A stretch of DNA of 64,000 bases, taken from NCBI RefSeq assembly GCF_000145615.1, contig NC_014410.1, forward strand, positions 1,723,501-1,787,500, written 5' to 3'. This document shows positions 18,234 to 27,283 of this stretch, in pieces. This DNA is from Thermoanaerobacterium thermosaccharolyticum DSM 571. Lineage in GTDB: Bacteria; Bacillota; Thermoanaerobacteria; Thermoanaerobacterales; Thermoanaerobacteraceae. Numbering within the stretch: the stretch's first letter is position 1; the number at the start of each line of letters is the position of its first letter. The notes beneath the pieces are model-generated. The model saw only the letters and a program-made list of their open reading frames with translations. It was not told the DNA's origin and made no database searches. The translations under genes were made by a program, and so were the position numbers.

Positions 18234-18930
18234 CACTGTCCTTTTTGCGATATTTTTCTTTTATCGCCTTAATTTCATCTTCACTTAATAGGCTACTTGT
18301 CAAATGCGGCTCTGTGTTCTTTTTTGCGGTTCCTCCTTGTATCTTCTCCCTCGTTTCGCCTAATATCTCTGAGAAGAAAACAGCAACTATCATGGATATG
18401 ACAACTGTATCAAAAGCACCTGCACCTCCAACAGAAATAGTTCCCGGTCTTGCCAAAACAATATTTATCAAGCCTTGCGTAATATCGCTTAAAATAACTC
18501 CCATAACGCCAGCAATAAAAGCACATCTTCTTGACCTGCCAAATAAGTATGCAATCAGGCCACTGACAATACCATAAACATAATTTGGCTCTATGAACAT
18601 AGCTTCAGGCTCGCTAGGCAACAATCTTCCTGCTAAAAACACCGCTGTTCCCGCCAATATTGACGATACTAAAGCATTTGTTCTCTCCGCTCCTCTTTCT
18701 GCTTTTATAAATAGATAAACTGCTACAGCTGCAGGTATGATAGCACCGCCAATATTTATAGACATCTTTTTGCCAAGGGGTATCGCTGGTAAAAAAGTAC
18801 CAATGATCATACCAATTATTATGATTAATGCCCATGTATCAGTCATCTTCATTCTGTCAAGAACTCTGTGTGCAAAGCCAAACAATACAAATAAACCCGT
18901 AATTGATAATATTATATAAGCAAGTGGCAT
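18217..18930 (-). CDS. DUF1614 multi-pass membrane protein
   Basis: A 237-residue integral membrane protein with about seven hydrophobic helices and a charged cytoplasmic tail that ends in an Asp-rich run. Segments such as FGFAHRVLDR, SVGGAGAFDTVVISMIVAVFFSEIL and FIEPNYVYGIVSGLIAYLFG fit DUF1614. The function is not known to me. It is the first gene of a two-gene unit with spoIIP, so a role in sporulation is plausible, but only by association. Confidence 0.78.
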   Translation of the reverse strand: MPLAYIILSITGLFVLFGFAHRVLDRMKMTDTWALIIIIGMIIGTFLPAIPLGKKMSINIGGAIIPAAVAVYLFIKAERGAERTNALVSSILAGTAVFLAGRLLPSEPEAMFIEPNYVYGIVSGLIAYLFGRSRRCAFIAGVMGVILSDITQGLINIVLARPGTISVGGAGAFDTVVISMIVAVFFSEILGETREKIQGGTAKKNTEPHLTSSLLSEDEIKAIKEKYRKKDSDDDEK

Positions 18931-18986
18931 TTAAATCACCTCTTTTTATAATATCTTTTGCAGTTTAAAAAAAAGTATACAAAAAA

Positions 18987-19004
18987 AACACCTAAAAAGG
19001 TGTT
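18987..19004 (-). terminator. Terminator after phoU
   Basis: The arms AACACCT and AGGTGTT with a four-base loop are followed on the minus strand by an uninterrupted run of T. It ends the pstSCAB-phoU transcript 20 bases after the phoU stop. Confidence 0.85.
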
Positions 19005-19024
19005 ATAAAAGTGCTTTATATTTT

Positions 19025-19681
19025 TTATTCATTTAAATCTATATGCTGACCGCTTTCTAGATAGATTACCCATTCGCATATATTTGTAGCATGATCCGCT
19101 ATCCTCTCTAAGTAGCGGGCTACGAACAAAAATTGAGCCGCTTGATCTATGTTTTTATGGTCTTCTATCATATACGTCAGAAGCTCTCTAAAGATTTGCT
19201 TATATAAGCCATCGACAATATCATCTTTTTGATTGATAGTCCTAGCCATCTCTGTATCTTGATTGACATATGAATCAAGCGATAGTTTAACCATTTCTCT
19301 AACAATATCACTCATTCTCGGAATATCAATAAGAGGCTTTATATATGTCTGATCTGCTATTCTAATTGTTGTTTTAGCAATATCTACTGCGTGATCTGCC
19401 ATTCTTTCCAAATCAGTATTTATTTTTAACCCTGTTAAAACAATTCTTAAATCCTTTGCTAGTGGCTGCTGTGTCAAAATAATCCTCGAACATCTGTCAT
19501 CAATTTCAACCTCTTTTTCATCTATTCTATCATCTTGTTCAATAACTTTCCTTGCTAATTCAACATCATGGTTTATCAATGATAAAATAGAATTACCAAT
19601 AGCTTCTTCTACAAGAGCACCCATTTTAAGAATATCGTAATGTAGATCCTCTAACTCTTTTTCAAAATGCGTTCTGTTCAC
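19025..19681 (-). CDS. phoU: Phosphate transport system regulatory protein PhoU
   Basis: This 218-residue protein has two repeats of the three-helix PhoU domain. The metal-binding motifs DDRIDEKEVEIDDRC and DLERMADHAVDIA occur in the first repeat and ERIADHATNICEW in the second. PhoU links the Pst transporter to the PhoR sensor and restrains phosphate uptake. It is the last gene of the operon, 12 bases after pstB. Confidence 0.95.
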   Translation of the reverse strand: MNRTHFEKELEDLHYDILKMGALVEEAIGNSILSLINHDVELARKVIEQDDRIDEKEVEIDDRCSRIILTQQPLAKDLRIVLTGLKINTDLERMADHAVDIAKTTIRIADQTYIKPLIDIPRMSDIVREMVKLSLDSYVNQDTEMARTINQKDDIVDGLYKQIFRELLTYMIEDHKNIDQAAQFLFVARYLERIADHATNICEWVIYLESGQHIDLNE

Positions 19682-19693
19682 AGTAACACCTCC

Positions 19694-20443
19694 TTAACCA
19701 AATCTTCCTGTTATATAGTCCTCTGTTCTCTTATCACGTGGATTATAGAAAATATCTTCTGTTTTACCTGTTTCTATTATTTCACCGTTTAAGAAAAATG
19801 ATGTTGAATCAGATATTCTTCCCGCCTGTTGCATGTTGTGTGTTACAATAACTATAGTATATTTATTTTTTAATTGGTCAATTAATTCCTCAATTTTCAT
19901 AGTTGAAATAGGATCAAGTGCTGACGTCGGCTCATCCATCAATATAACCTCAGGCTCAATTGCTAACGTTCTGGCTATACACAATCTCTGCTGCTGTCCG
20001 CCTGATAAGCCTAATGCAGAATCATTTAATCTGTCTTTTACTTCATCCCAAAGTGCTGCATCTTTTAAACTTTTTTCAACTATTTCGTTTAATATTTTTT
20101 TATTTTTTTGACCGTGTATTCGTGGACCATATGCAATATTGTCATATATCGTCATAGGAAATGGATTAGGCTTCTGAAATACCATTCCTACACGCTTCCT
20201 AAGCTCTATAGCATCTACATCCTTGTATATATTTTGATTGTCAATCATAACAGTTCCTCTTATTGTGACGCCATCTATAAGGTCATTCATTCTGTTTAAA
20301 GTCCTCAAAAACGTAGATTTTCCACAGCCTGATGGACCAATAAGCGCCATTACGCTGTTTTCTTCAACATCTAAATTTATTTTCTTAAGAGCCTGCATTT
20401 GGCCATAATATAAATCAAGATCCCTTACTTCGATCTTTTTCAT
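19694..20443 (-). CDS. pstB: Phosphate ABC transporter ATP-binding protein
   Basis: This 249-residue ATPase has Walker [10 protein letters not shown] near residue 36, the Q-loop [13 protein letters not shown] typical of PstB, the signature LSGGQQQR, and Walker [13 protein letters not shown]. It energises phosphate import by PstCA at the inner face of the membrane. The spacing to pstA is 39 bases. Confidence 0.97.
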   Translation of the reverse strand: MKKIEVRDLDLYYGQMQALKKINLDVEENSVMALIGPSGCGKSTFLRTLNRMNDLIDGVTIRGTVMIDNQNIYKDVDAIELRKRVGMVFQKPNPFPMTIYDNIAYGPRIHGQKNKKILNEIVEKSLKDAALWDEVKDRLNDSALGLSGGQQQRLCIARTLAIEPEVILMDEPTSALDPISTMKIEELIDQLKNKYTIVIVTHNMQQAGRISDSTSFFLNGEIIETGKTEDIFYNPRDKRTEDYITGRFG

Positions 20444-20482
20444 GAATAAGGTTTCCCCTTTCTTTTTCAGAATTATATCACA

Positions 20483-21370
20483 TTATTTCCCACCTGTCAT
20501 TCTTTTATATAGATTATTTCCTAACCAACGTGCTAAAATATTAAAAACAAGTACAATTATTAAAAGAACTGCTGCAGAACCATCGGCAATCTGCCTAGCA
20601 TCAGGTGCAAGTCCTTCACTGTTAACCTTCCATATATACACAGCCAATGTTTCTGCTGATCTAAAAGGATAAAATGGCGATGCAGGACTTGCAGGGTTTA
20701 AAACATTAAAATTAAGCGACGGTGTGCTCATGCCTGCCGTGTATAAAAGGGCAGCAGCTTCGCCAAAAATCCTGCCGGAAGTTAAAATTATACCTGTTAC
20801 AAGTCCCGGCAAAGCAGATGGGATTAATACTCTCACTATCGTCTGCCATTTAGTAGAACCTAATGCAAAGCTGGCTTCTTTCAATGATGATGAAACACTC
20901 CTCAATGAATCTTCACTTACACGGGCCATTACAGGTAAATTCAATACTGTCAATGCTAATGCTCCTGACATCAATGAATAACCCCAATGAAGCATATTTA
21001 CAAAAATTAGAAGTCCAAAAAGACCTACCACAATCGATGGCAGTGACGACAGAGTCTCTGTTGACAATCTTATTAACTCTGTTATTTTACCAGGCCTGGC
21101 ATACTCTGCCATATACAGTCCAGCCCCAATACCTATTGGAACTGAAATAATCAATGTAATTACCAAAAGTAACAGTGAATTGAATATTTGCGGTGCTATG
21201 CCTCCACCTTTTTCCATGAATTTCGGTGGCGTCAATATAAAATGTAAGTTTAATTCACTTCTGCCTTGATACAAGATATAGCCTATTAGAGCTACCAAAA
21301 ACAATACAATTAATCCGGCAACTAAATAAAAATAAATCGTCGCTAATTTATCATAAAATTTTGATTTCAT
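20483..21370 (-). CDS. pstA: Phosphate ABC transporter permease PstA
   Basis: A 295-residue membrane protein with about six helices, the permease loop LGSTKWQTIVRVLIPSALPG (the EAA-like motif that contacts PstB), and a C-terminal GNNLYKRMTGGK tail. Its ATG overlaps the pstC stop by four bases. With PstC it forms the phosphate channel. Confidence 0.95.
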   Translation of the reverse strand: MKSKFYDKLATIYFYLVAGLIVLFLVALIGYILYQGRSELNLHFILTPPKFMEKGGGIAPQIFNSLLLLVITLIISVPIGIGAGLYMAEYARPGKITELIRLSTETLSSLPSIVVGLFGLLIFVNMLHWGYSLMSGALALTVLNLPVMARVSEDSLRSVSSSLKEASFALGSTKWQTIVRVLIPSALPGLVTGIILTSGRIFGEAAALLYTAGMSTPSLNFNVLNPASPASPFYPFRSAETLAVYIWKVNSEGLAPDARQIADGSAAVLLIIVLVFNILARWLGNNLYKRMTGGK

Positions 21371-22272
21371 TTATACATACTCCTCCTACCAACAAGCCTT
21401 ATTATTAAAATAAATCCAAAAGATATAAGGAGTAACAGCAAAGCTAATGACCACATTGCATTGTTCCACGTTGAACCAGTGACTGTGTTAGCCATATCCA
21501 TTGTAATAATAGATGTAATCGTCGACATTGGTTTCAGGAATGAAAAAGGAAGTGATGGGCTATTTCCAATAACCATCTGAACTGCTAAAGCTTCACCGAA
21601 AGCACGAGCTAGTCCTAATACTACTGCTGTTAGTATTCCTGGCTTGGCAGCAGGTAATACAACTTTTCTTATTGTCTGCCACCTAGTTGCACCAAGTGCA
21701 TATGAAGCTTCTCTAATTTCCCATGGCAATGATTTTATGGCATCAGTGCTGACACTTGTTATTGTTGGCAGTACCATTATCGTAAGCACTAATATGCCGG
21801 CTAACATGCTGAAACCTAAACCGCCAAAGTATTTGCTTATAAAAGGAACTAAAACAATAAGTCCTATCCACCCGTAGACGACGGATGGAATGCCTACAAA
21901 TATCTCCATCGCTGGCTGTAATAAATTTCTCCCAAATTTTTTCGCTATTTCTACCATAAAAATCGCAGTAGATATGCTGAGAGGTGTACTTATCAATATT
22001 GCAAAAACAGAGACAAAAACAGATCCCAGTATAAATTGCAAAGAACCTATAGCTGGACCTCCTTGATCATTTGGTCTATCAGGCTTCCAAAGTGTACCAA
22101 ACAAAAATTCTTTAATCGAACGCTTATCTATTATAAACGTAGACAAGCCTTTCGTAGCAACAAAGTAAAAAATCGATACAGTTATAACTATCAATAAAAA
22201 AGCACAAATAAAAGCATACGTTCTGCCAATCATGTCAAATACTTTTCGTCTTTTGTCATAGTTTTCAGACAT
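21367..22272 (-). CDS. pstC: Phosphate ABC transporter permease PstC
   Basis: A 301-residue membrane permease with the loop LGATRWQTIRKVVLPAAKPG and a long hydrophilic loop early in the protein (KEFLFGTLWKPD), which is usual for PstC. Unlike most pst operons, an array of PhoP boxes and a promoter-like -10 lie directly upstream (22310-22378), so pstC can be transcribed independently of pstS. Confidence 0.95.
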   Translation of the reverse strand: MSENYDKRRKVFDMIGRTYAFICAFLLIVITVSIFYFVATKGLSTFIIDKRSIKEFLFGTLWKPDRPNDQGGPAIGSLQFILGSVFVSVFAILISTPLSISTAIFMVEIAKKFGRNLLQPAMEIFVGIPSVVYGWIGLIVLVPFISKYFGGLGFSMLAGILVLTIMVLPTITSVSTDAIKSLPWEIREASYALGATRWQTIRKVVLPAAKPGILTAVVLGLARAFGEALAVQMVIGNSPSLPFSFLKPMSTITSIITMDMANTVTGSTWNNAMWSLALLLLLISFGFILIIRLVGRRSMYK

Positions 22273-22309
22273 TTTTTACCTCCTACTATAAATTTTCGAC
22301 AATACTCTA

Positions 22310-22378
22310 ATTATAGTAGCAAAATAAAAAAAAATATTCATTAAGGTAATGTAAAATTTATGTTAATTTTATGTTAAA
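22310..22378 (-). promoter_or_regulatory. Second PhoP-box array and -10 element, upstream of pstC
   Basis: Three 7-base boxes on the minus strand, TTTAACA (22372-22378), ATTAACA (22361-22367) and TTTTACA (22350-22356), are spaced exactly 11 bases apart, as in Gram-positive PhoP binding sites. TATAAT follows at 22310-22315. The gap of 34 bases between boxes and -10 is longer than in the pstS promoter. PhoP binding is inferred. Confidence 0.6.
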
Positions 22379-22398
22379 TTTTTTAACTTTAAATTAAT

Positions 22399-22428
22399 AT
22401 AAGAGCTAGTATAAATACCAGCTCTTAT
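22399..22428 (-). terminator. Hairpin between pstS and pstC
   Basis: Thirteen-base arms around AGAGCTRGTA pair with one G-U wobble and a 4-base loop. No strong T-tract follows. It is probably an attenuator or 3' stabiliser that lets the pstS message accumulate above the rest of the operon. Confidence 0.55.
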
Positions 22429-22449
22429 CAACTATTCTTCTTTTGTGTT

Positions 22450-23349
22450 TTATTTTAACGTTACTTTCATGTCATTTATGTTTATAAATCCAAGTTTCTC
22501 TGCAGGTCCTTTTTGGACTTCGTCAGACATCATAAAGTCTAAGAATGCTTTAACAACGCCAGTCGGCTCACCTTTCGTGTACATGTGCTCATATGATGCT
22601 ATTGGATATTTGCCATTTATGACATTTTCCTTTGTTGGCTCAACTCCGTTATATTTTAATGCTTTTACAGAATCATCGACATATGAGAATGCAAGATAAC
22701 TTATTGCACCTTTCTTTTCAGCAACCGTCTTTCTAACAGTACCTGATGCATCCTCTGTCAACGCTAAGCCCTGGACTTCATCCTGTCCCCCTAATACGAT
22801 TTTCTTGAAAGTCGCTCTGGTGCCAGAACTTGTAGGTCTATTAATTACTACTATTGGTTCATCTTGTCCGCCTACATCTTTCCAGTTTTTTATTTTGCCT
22901 GTGAATATATCAACTAATTGCTGCTGAGTCAGATTATCTACAGTTACATCTTTATTTACTACAACAGCAAAACCAACAACTGCCACCTTGTGATCAACTA
23001 ATGACTTAGCATCGATGCCTGATTTTTCTTCTGCATATATATCTGAATCACCTATATCTGCTGCACCTTGTGATACCTGAGTTAAACCTGTACCACTTCC
23101 ACCGCCTTGAACATTAATAGTCGCATTAGGATATTTTTGATTAAATAATGTTGCCGCTTGCTCCACCAAAGGCTGTAATGCTGTTGACCCAACCGCTGTT
23201 GCAGTACCAGAAATATCCTGACTACCATTTGATTGATTTGTTGTATTATTTCCTGCATTATTGGAATTTGAACCGCACGCAGAAAAAACAAACACACTGA
23301 CAATCATTAATACAGCTAACAAAACTTTGACCGCTTTACTTTTTAACAT
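22450..23349 (-). CDS. pstS: Phosphate-binding lipoprotein PstS
   Basis: This 299-residue protein has a signal peptide with lipobox FSAC at about Cys26, an Asn/Gly-rich linker, and a type II periplasmic-binding fold. Phosphate-contacting regions are visible: GSTALQPLVEQ near residue 53, GGGSGTGLTQV near 82, and RPTSSGTRATFKK near 166. It captures phosphate outside the membrane and passes it to PstCA. Its promoter carries a four-box PhoP array, so it should be strongly induced by phosphate starvation. Confidence 0.96.
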   Translation of the reverse strand: MLKSKAVKVLLAVLMIVSVFVFSACGSNSNNAGNNTTNQSNGSQDISGTATAVGSTALQPLVEQAATLFNQKYPNATINVQGGGSGTGLTQVSQGAADIGDSDIYAEEKSGIDAKSLVDHKVAVVGFAVVVNKDVTVDNLTQQQLVDIFTGKIKNWKDVGGQDEPIVVINRPTSSGTRATFKKIVLGGQDEVQGLALTEDASGTVRKTVAEKKGAISYLAFSYVDDSVKALKYNGVEPTKENVINGKYPIASYEHMYTKGEPTGVVKAFLDFMMSDEVQKGPAEKLGFININDMKVTLK

Positions 23350-23381
23350 AGAAGCACCTCCAAAATTTTTCTTTCAAGTAT

Positions 23382-23436
23382 ATTGTAACAACCCTTTGTA
23401 AAGCTATTATTAAATCTGTGTTAAAATCATGTTAAA
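23382..23436 (-). promoter_or_regulatory. PhoP-regulated promoter of pstS
   Basis: Four boxes on the minus strand, TTTAACA (23430-23436), TTTAACA (23419-23425), TTTAATA (23408-23414) and CTTTACA (23397-23403), repeat every 11 bases. A -10 element TACAAT lies at 23382-23387. The boxes would span about -22 to -61, the position typical of PhoP-activated Bacillus promoters. Confidence 0.8.
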
Positions 23437-23443
23437 TTATAGA

Positions 23444-24814
23444 TTATTTTTGGTCTTTAGGCAGAACAATAGTAAATTTTGTACCTTTTCCTACTTCGCT
23501 TTCTACTGAAATAGATCCTTTCATAGATTCCACTATATGCTTTACTATCGCAAGTCCAAGACCGGTTCCTCCCAATTTTCTTGACCTGCCTTTATCCACC
23601 CTGTAAAACCTCTCGAAAAGTCTAGGAATATTTTCCTTTGAGATGCCTATTCCGCTATCTTTAACTTCTATTACTACATCTCCTTTTCTATCAATTGTCG
23701 TAACTTTTACGTATCCTCCTTCTGGAGTATATTTTATACCATTATCAACGAGATTAATTATCATCTGCCTTAGCCTATCCTTACTCGTTTTTATGACAAC
23801 GCCGCTGCAGTTTAAATCTTTTATAAGCTTTATGCTTTTATCATTTGCAGTTTTTTCCATAATATAAAAAATTTCATTCACTTCGTCATCAATGGCAATG
23901 TCTTCTTTTACAAATCCCTCTTTTAAATTTTCTATTTCTGACAATGTCAATATATCATTTATAAGTCTCGTCAGCCTCTCAGCTTCAAACTCAATAATTT
24001 CAAGGAACTTATCCCTCTCCTCTACGTTGTCAATGGCTCCTTCTCTTAAAGTTTCTATAAATCCTCTTATAGATGTAAGAGGTGTCCTAAGCTCGTGTGA
24101 TACATTTGCGACAAAGTCACTTCTGATTTTTTCAAGTTTTCTAACCTCTGTTATGTCATTGATTATTACAACAAATCCTAACTTTTTATGTGTGACTTGG
24201 TGAACAATAGGACTAGAATATATTTTGAGATATTTATTAAATGTGTTAATTTCTAAATTATCGATGTTGTATCCTTTGTTTTTTATGATTTTCTCCAAAA
24301 TATCATGAAATTTTGTATTTCTTACAACGTCTAATATGTGTTTTCCAACAACAGAACTTTCCTTTATATCCAATATTGCTCTTGCTGAATCATTTATTAA
24401 TAAAATTTTTTCATTTTCATCAAAGGCTATAACACCATTTATAAGGCCTTTCAAAATAGCTTCAAGTTTTGCATTCCTATCGTACAGCTCATCGATGGTC
24501 TCTTGAAGCTTGTCCGACATAATATTTATTGCTGAAGATAACTGACCAATCTCATCAATTGATTTGATTTCTATCCTGTGCTCATAGTTACCCTTTGTTA
24601 TCTCTTTAGCAACATCCGTTATCTCATTTATAGGCTGTACAATGCCTTTTATAAACCTGTATCCAAAAAAATTGCTGACAATTACTCCTAAAAGTATTCC
24701 AAACCAAAACCTTAAGGTTGTTATTTTTTCAATAAAAAAAAACGATGTAACCAAAATACCAACAAAACTTATTATAAAATAACTGTAGTAAAGCTTTTTA
24801 AGCATTGCCTTCAC
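23444..24814 (-). CDS. phoR: Phosphate-responsive sensor histidine kinase PhoR
   Basis: A 456-residue kinase. Two N-terminal membrane helices (about 8-55) are joined by a short loop, so there is no sizeable external sensor domain. A HAMP segment follows (KGIVQPINEITDVAKEI), then a PAS domain (about 110-215), HisKA with phosphorylated His in VSHELRTPLTS, and HATPase with N box NLVDNGIKY, G1 DSGIGI and G2 GGTGLGLAI. The short loop implies sensing through Pst-PhoU or inside the cell. It overlaps phoP by 17 bases. Confidence 0.92.
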   Translation of the reverse strand: MKAMLKKLYYSYFIISFVGILVTSFFFIEKITTLRFWFGILLGVIVSNFFGYRFIKGIVQPINEITDVAKEITKGNYEHRIEIKSIDEIGQLSSAINIMSDKLQETIDELYDRNAKLEAILKGLINGVIAFDENEKILLINDSARAILDIKESSVVGKHILDVVRNTKFHDILEKIIKNKGYNIDNLEINTFNKYLKIYSSPIVHQVTHKKLGFVVIINDITEVRKLEKIRSDFVANVSHELRTPLTSIRGFIETLREGAIDNVEERDKFLEIIEFEAERLTRLINDILTLSEIENLKEGFVKEDIAIDDEVNEIFYIMEKTANDKSIKLIKDLNCSGVVIKTSKDRLRQMIINLVDNGIKYTPEGGYVKVTTIDRKGDVVIEVKDSGIGISKENIPRLFERFYRVDKGRSRKLGGTGLGLAIVKHIVESMKGSISVESEVGKGTKFTIVLPKDQK

Positions 24815-25505
24815 CTATGTCTTTTAATTTGTAGCCGATACCTCTAACAGTTTCAATGTACACAGGCAACTTATCATCATCTTCAATCTTCTTTCTCAAA
24901 TGTCTTATATGGACATCCACCGTTCTTGTCTCACCGGCGTATTCATATCCCCAAACCTTGTCCAATAAATAATCACGCGTGAGAACTTTACCTCTGTTTT
25001 TCGATAAAAGTTTAAGCAGTTCAAACTCCTTCAAAGTAAGGTCAAGAATTTCATTGCCTTTATACACTATGTGCTTTTCGGTATCTATAGTAATGTCTCC
25101 AAATTTAATTATCTCATTTTCTTCGGTTTCATTTTTTGATCTTCTTAAAACAACTTTTATCCTAGCCAGCAATTCTCTTATGCTAAATGGTTTTGTAATG
25201 TAATCATCTGCTCCCAGCTCTAAACCCAGTATTTTATCAAATTCTTCACTTTTTGCGGTTAACATTATAATCGGAATGTTTTTAAGGTGTTCATCAGATT
25301 TTATCTTTTTACAGACATCGATGCCATCTATATCAGGAAGCATTAAATCTAAAAGAACTAGATCAGGGCTTAATTCTCTGCATTTTTCAAGTCCTTCTTT
25401 GCCGTTATCAGTAAGTATGACATTATATCCTTGTGCCTCAAGATTATACCTTAAAAGTTCTAGAATATGTGCTTCATCTTCGATTACAAGAATTGTATGT
25501 GTCAA
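24798..25505 (-). CDS. phoP: Phosphate regulon response regulator PhoP
   Basis: A 235-residue OmpR-family regulator: receiver domain with acidic pocket EDE, phospho-acceptor Asp in LVLLDLMLPD, conserved Lys in DDYITKPF, then a winged-helix DNA-binding domain with RTVDVHIRHLRKKI. TTG at 25505 is chosen because AGGAGGTG lies five bases upstream. It should bind the 11-bp-phased boxes in front of pstS and pstC. Confidence 0.92.
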   Translation of the reverse strand: MTHTILVIEDEAHILELLRYNLEAQGYNVILTDNGKEGLEKCRELSPDLVLLDLMLPDIDGIDVCKKIKSDEHLKNIPIIMLTAKSEEFDKILGLELGADDYITKPFSIRELLARIKVVLRRSKNETEENEIIKFGDITIDTEKHIVYKGNEILDLTLKEFELLKLLSKNRGKVLTRDYLLDKVWGYEYAGETRTVDVHIRHLRKKIEDDDKLPVYIETVRGIGYKLKDIGEGNA

Positions 25506-25547
25506 AATTGCACCTCCTAAGTACAAAACATGTACAATAATAAAAGG

Positions 25548-26015
25548 CTATTTCCTCTCTTCGGTATCATTTAGCAATTTTTTCAGCTCATCCATGAATG
25601 TATTGATATCCTTAAATTGCCTGTAAACTGATGCAAACCTGACATATGCTACTTCATCAACATTCTTTAGCTTTTCCATTACCATCTCCCCAATTTGAGC
25701 CGAAGTGATTTCCTTTTCATAAGAATTATAAATATCTCTTTCAATTTCATCTGCCAGATCTTCTAATTTTTTGATTGGAACAGGTCTTTTTTCACATGCT
25801 TTTATCATGCCTTTTAAAATTTTATCTCTATCATAAGCTTCTCTGCTCAAATCTTTTTTTATAACTAGAATCGGTACCTGCTCAACTTTCTCATACGTCG
25901 TAAATCTTTTACCGCACTTTATACATTCTCTTCTTCTCCTTATAGATGTAGAATCATCTGTAGGGCGAGAATCAATAACTTTTGAATCCAAATAACCGCA
26001 AAAAGGACATTTCAA
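25548..26015 (-). CDS. nrdR: Transcriptional repressor NrdR
   Basis: This 155-residue protein has an N-terminal zinc ribbon (CPFCG with CIKCGKRF) and an ATP-cone domain containing [21 protein letters not shown]. NrdR represses ribonucleotide reductase genes according to the bound nucleotide. The start is TTG at 26015. It has its own good promoter at 26079-26107 and ends 42 bases before phoP. Confidence 0.96.
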   Translation of the reverse strand: MKCPFCGYLDSKVIDSRPTDDSTSIRRRRECIKCGKRFTTYEKVEQVPILVIKKDLSREAYDRDKILKGMIKACEKRPVPIKKLEDLADEIERDIYNSYEKEITSAQIGEMVMEKLKNVDEVAYVRFASVYRQFKDINTFMDELKKLLNDTEERK

Positions 26016-26078
26016 ATATAATCATTCCTTTCGTCACAACCGCTCAAAAAACTTTTTATATCGACATTTGCTAATAAA

Positions 26079-26107
26079 ATTATAATAAAATTGATGTAAA
26101 TAGTCAA
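26079..26107 (-). promoter_or_regulatory. Promoter of nrdR
   Basis: TTGACT (26102-26107) and TATAAT (26079-26084) are 17 bases apart on the minus strand. The -35 overlaps the ylmC stop codon. phoPR could be read through from it. Confidence 0.7.
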
Positions 26108-26355
26108 ACTTGTGTTACATTTTCATCAATATTAACTAATATCACATCTTCTCCTATTTTTTTTACAGATTTCCATGGTATGTAGATGTCTAGGTCTTTT
26201 ACAAACAATCTAAATCCTTTGCTTTCGCCAGGCAGTATAAATCCTTCTACTTTGCCCTCCTCCAAGTTAACCTCTACGTCAATGATATTACCAAGTCTTT
26301 TACCAGTATTAATATCAATTACATCCTTATCTCTTAAGTCTGATGTCTTAAACAT
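26104..26355 (-). CDS. YlmC/YmxH family PRC-barrel sporulation protein
   Basis: An 83-residue PRC-barrel-like protein: SDLRDKDVIDINTGKRLGNI, a VEGFILPG segment, and IPWKSVKKIGEDVILV. This family is common in spore formers and is usually next to sigG, as here; the exact role is not known to me. ATG at 26355 is preferred because GAGGGGG lies six to eight bases upstream. Confidence 0.85.
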   Translation of the reverse strand: MFKTSDLRDKDVIDINTGKRLGNIIDVEVNLEEGKVEGFILPGESKGFRLFVKDLDIYIPWKSVKKIGEDVILVNIDENVTQV

Positions 26356-26430
26356 ATAGATCCCCCTCAATCTTTTTTACATTATTATAATATATATGTG
26401 CTTATTTTTATTAAATTACAATGGAAAAAA

Positions 26431-26448
26431 ACTTGCCATAAGGCAAGT
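26431..26448 (-). terminator. Terminator of sigG
   Basis: ACTTGCC and GGCAAGT arms with a four-base loop, then seven T on the minus strand. The stem begins at the sigG stop codon. Confidence 0.85.
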
Positions 26449-27218
26449 CATATATATTTTCTCATATGTGTCAATGCTGATTTTTCAAGTCTTGATACTT
26501 GTGCTTGCGAAATTCCGATTTCTCTTGCAACTTCCATCTGAGTTTTTCCTTCAAAGAATCGCATTGTTAAAATCATTTTTTCACGGTCATTTAATTTCTT
26601 TATAGCCTCTTTCAGTGCTATTTGTTCTAGCCACACTTCGTCCACATTTTTGTCATCACCAATTTGGTCCATTACGTATATTGCGTCACCACCATCGTGA
26701 TATATCGGCTCAAATAGTGAAACAGGATCCTGTATTGCATCAAGTGCAAATACAACCTCTTCTCTAGGTATATTAAGTTCTTTCGCTATGTCGCCTACTG
26801 TTGGTTCTTTAGAATTTTCGTTAACCAGCTTATCTCTGATCTGTAATGCTTTATATGCTACATCCCTTAAGGATCTGCTTACCCTTATAGAATTATTGTC
26901 TCTTAAATATCGCCTTATTTCCCCAATAATCATTGGTACTGCATATGTTGAGAATTTTACATTTTGATTAAGATCAAAATTATCAATAGCCTTAATCAAA
27001 CCTATACAGCCCACTTGAAATAAGTCATCTACATATTCTCCACGGTTGTTAAATCTTTGAATAACGCTCAATACAAGCCTTAAATTCCCATTTATGAATT
27101 CTTCTCTAGCATTTTTATCGCCATTTTTCATTCTTATTAATAGCTCTTTTTGCTTTGCGCCTTTTAATACAGGCAATTTCGAAGTATTTACTCCGCAGAT
27201 TTCTACTTTATTGTTCAT
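26448..27218 (-). CDS. sigG: RNA polymerase sporulation sigma factor SigG
   Basis: A 256-residue sigma-70-family factor: region 2 with LVLSVIQRFNNRGEYVDDLFQVGCIGLIKAID, region 3, and region 4 ending in an HTH (MEVAREIGISQAQVSRLEKSAL). The opening NKVEICGVNTSKLPVL is typical of sigma-G, the late forespore factor. ATG at 27218 is preferred because GGAGG lies eight bases upstream. A sigma-F/sigma-G-type promoter precedes it, and the sigE neighbour matches other spore formers. Confidence 0.96.
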   Translation of the reverse strand: MNNKVEICGVNTSKLPVLKGAKQKELLIRMKNGDKNAREEFINGNLRLVLSVIQRFNNRGEYVDDLFQVGCIGLIKAIDNFDLNQNVKFSTYAVPMIIGEIRRYLRDNNSIRVSRSLRDVAYKALQIRDKLVNENSKEPTVGDIAKELNIPREEVVFALDAIQDPVSLFEPIYHDGGDAIYVMDQIGDDKNVDEVWLEQIALKEAIKKLNDREKMILTMRFFEGKTQMEVAREIGISQAQVSRLEKSALTHMRKYI

Positions 27219-27251
27219 ATGCCCATCCTCCAAATGTATTGGTTAATTTTA

Positions 27252-27279
27252 AGTATTACCTGCAGAGCAAATTTTATTC
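27252..27279 (-). promoter_or_regulatory. Sigma-F/sigma-G-type promoter of sigG
   Basis: On the minus strand GAATA (27275-27279) and GGTAATACT (27252-27260) are 14 bases apart. The -10 fits the GGNNANANT pattern of forespore sigma factors. It begins about 35 bases before the sigG start. Confidence 0.6.
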
Positions 27280-27283
27280 AATT

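Noticed and set aside
22293-22299. TGTCGAA (0A-box core) on the minus strand before pstC
   Set aside because: Only the 7-base core matches, it lies between the -10 and start codon, and the PhoP boxes already explain regulation. Chance is likely in AT-rich DNA.
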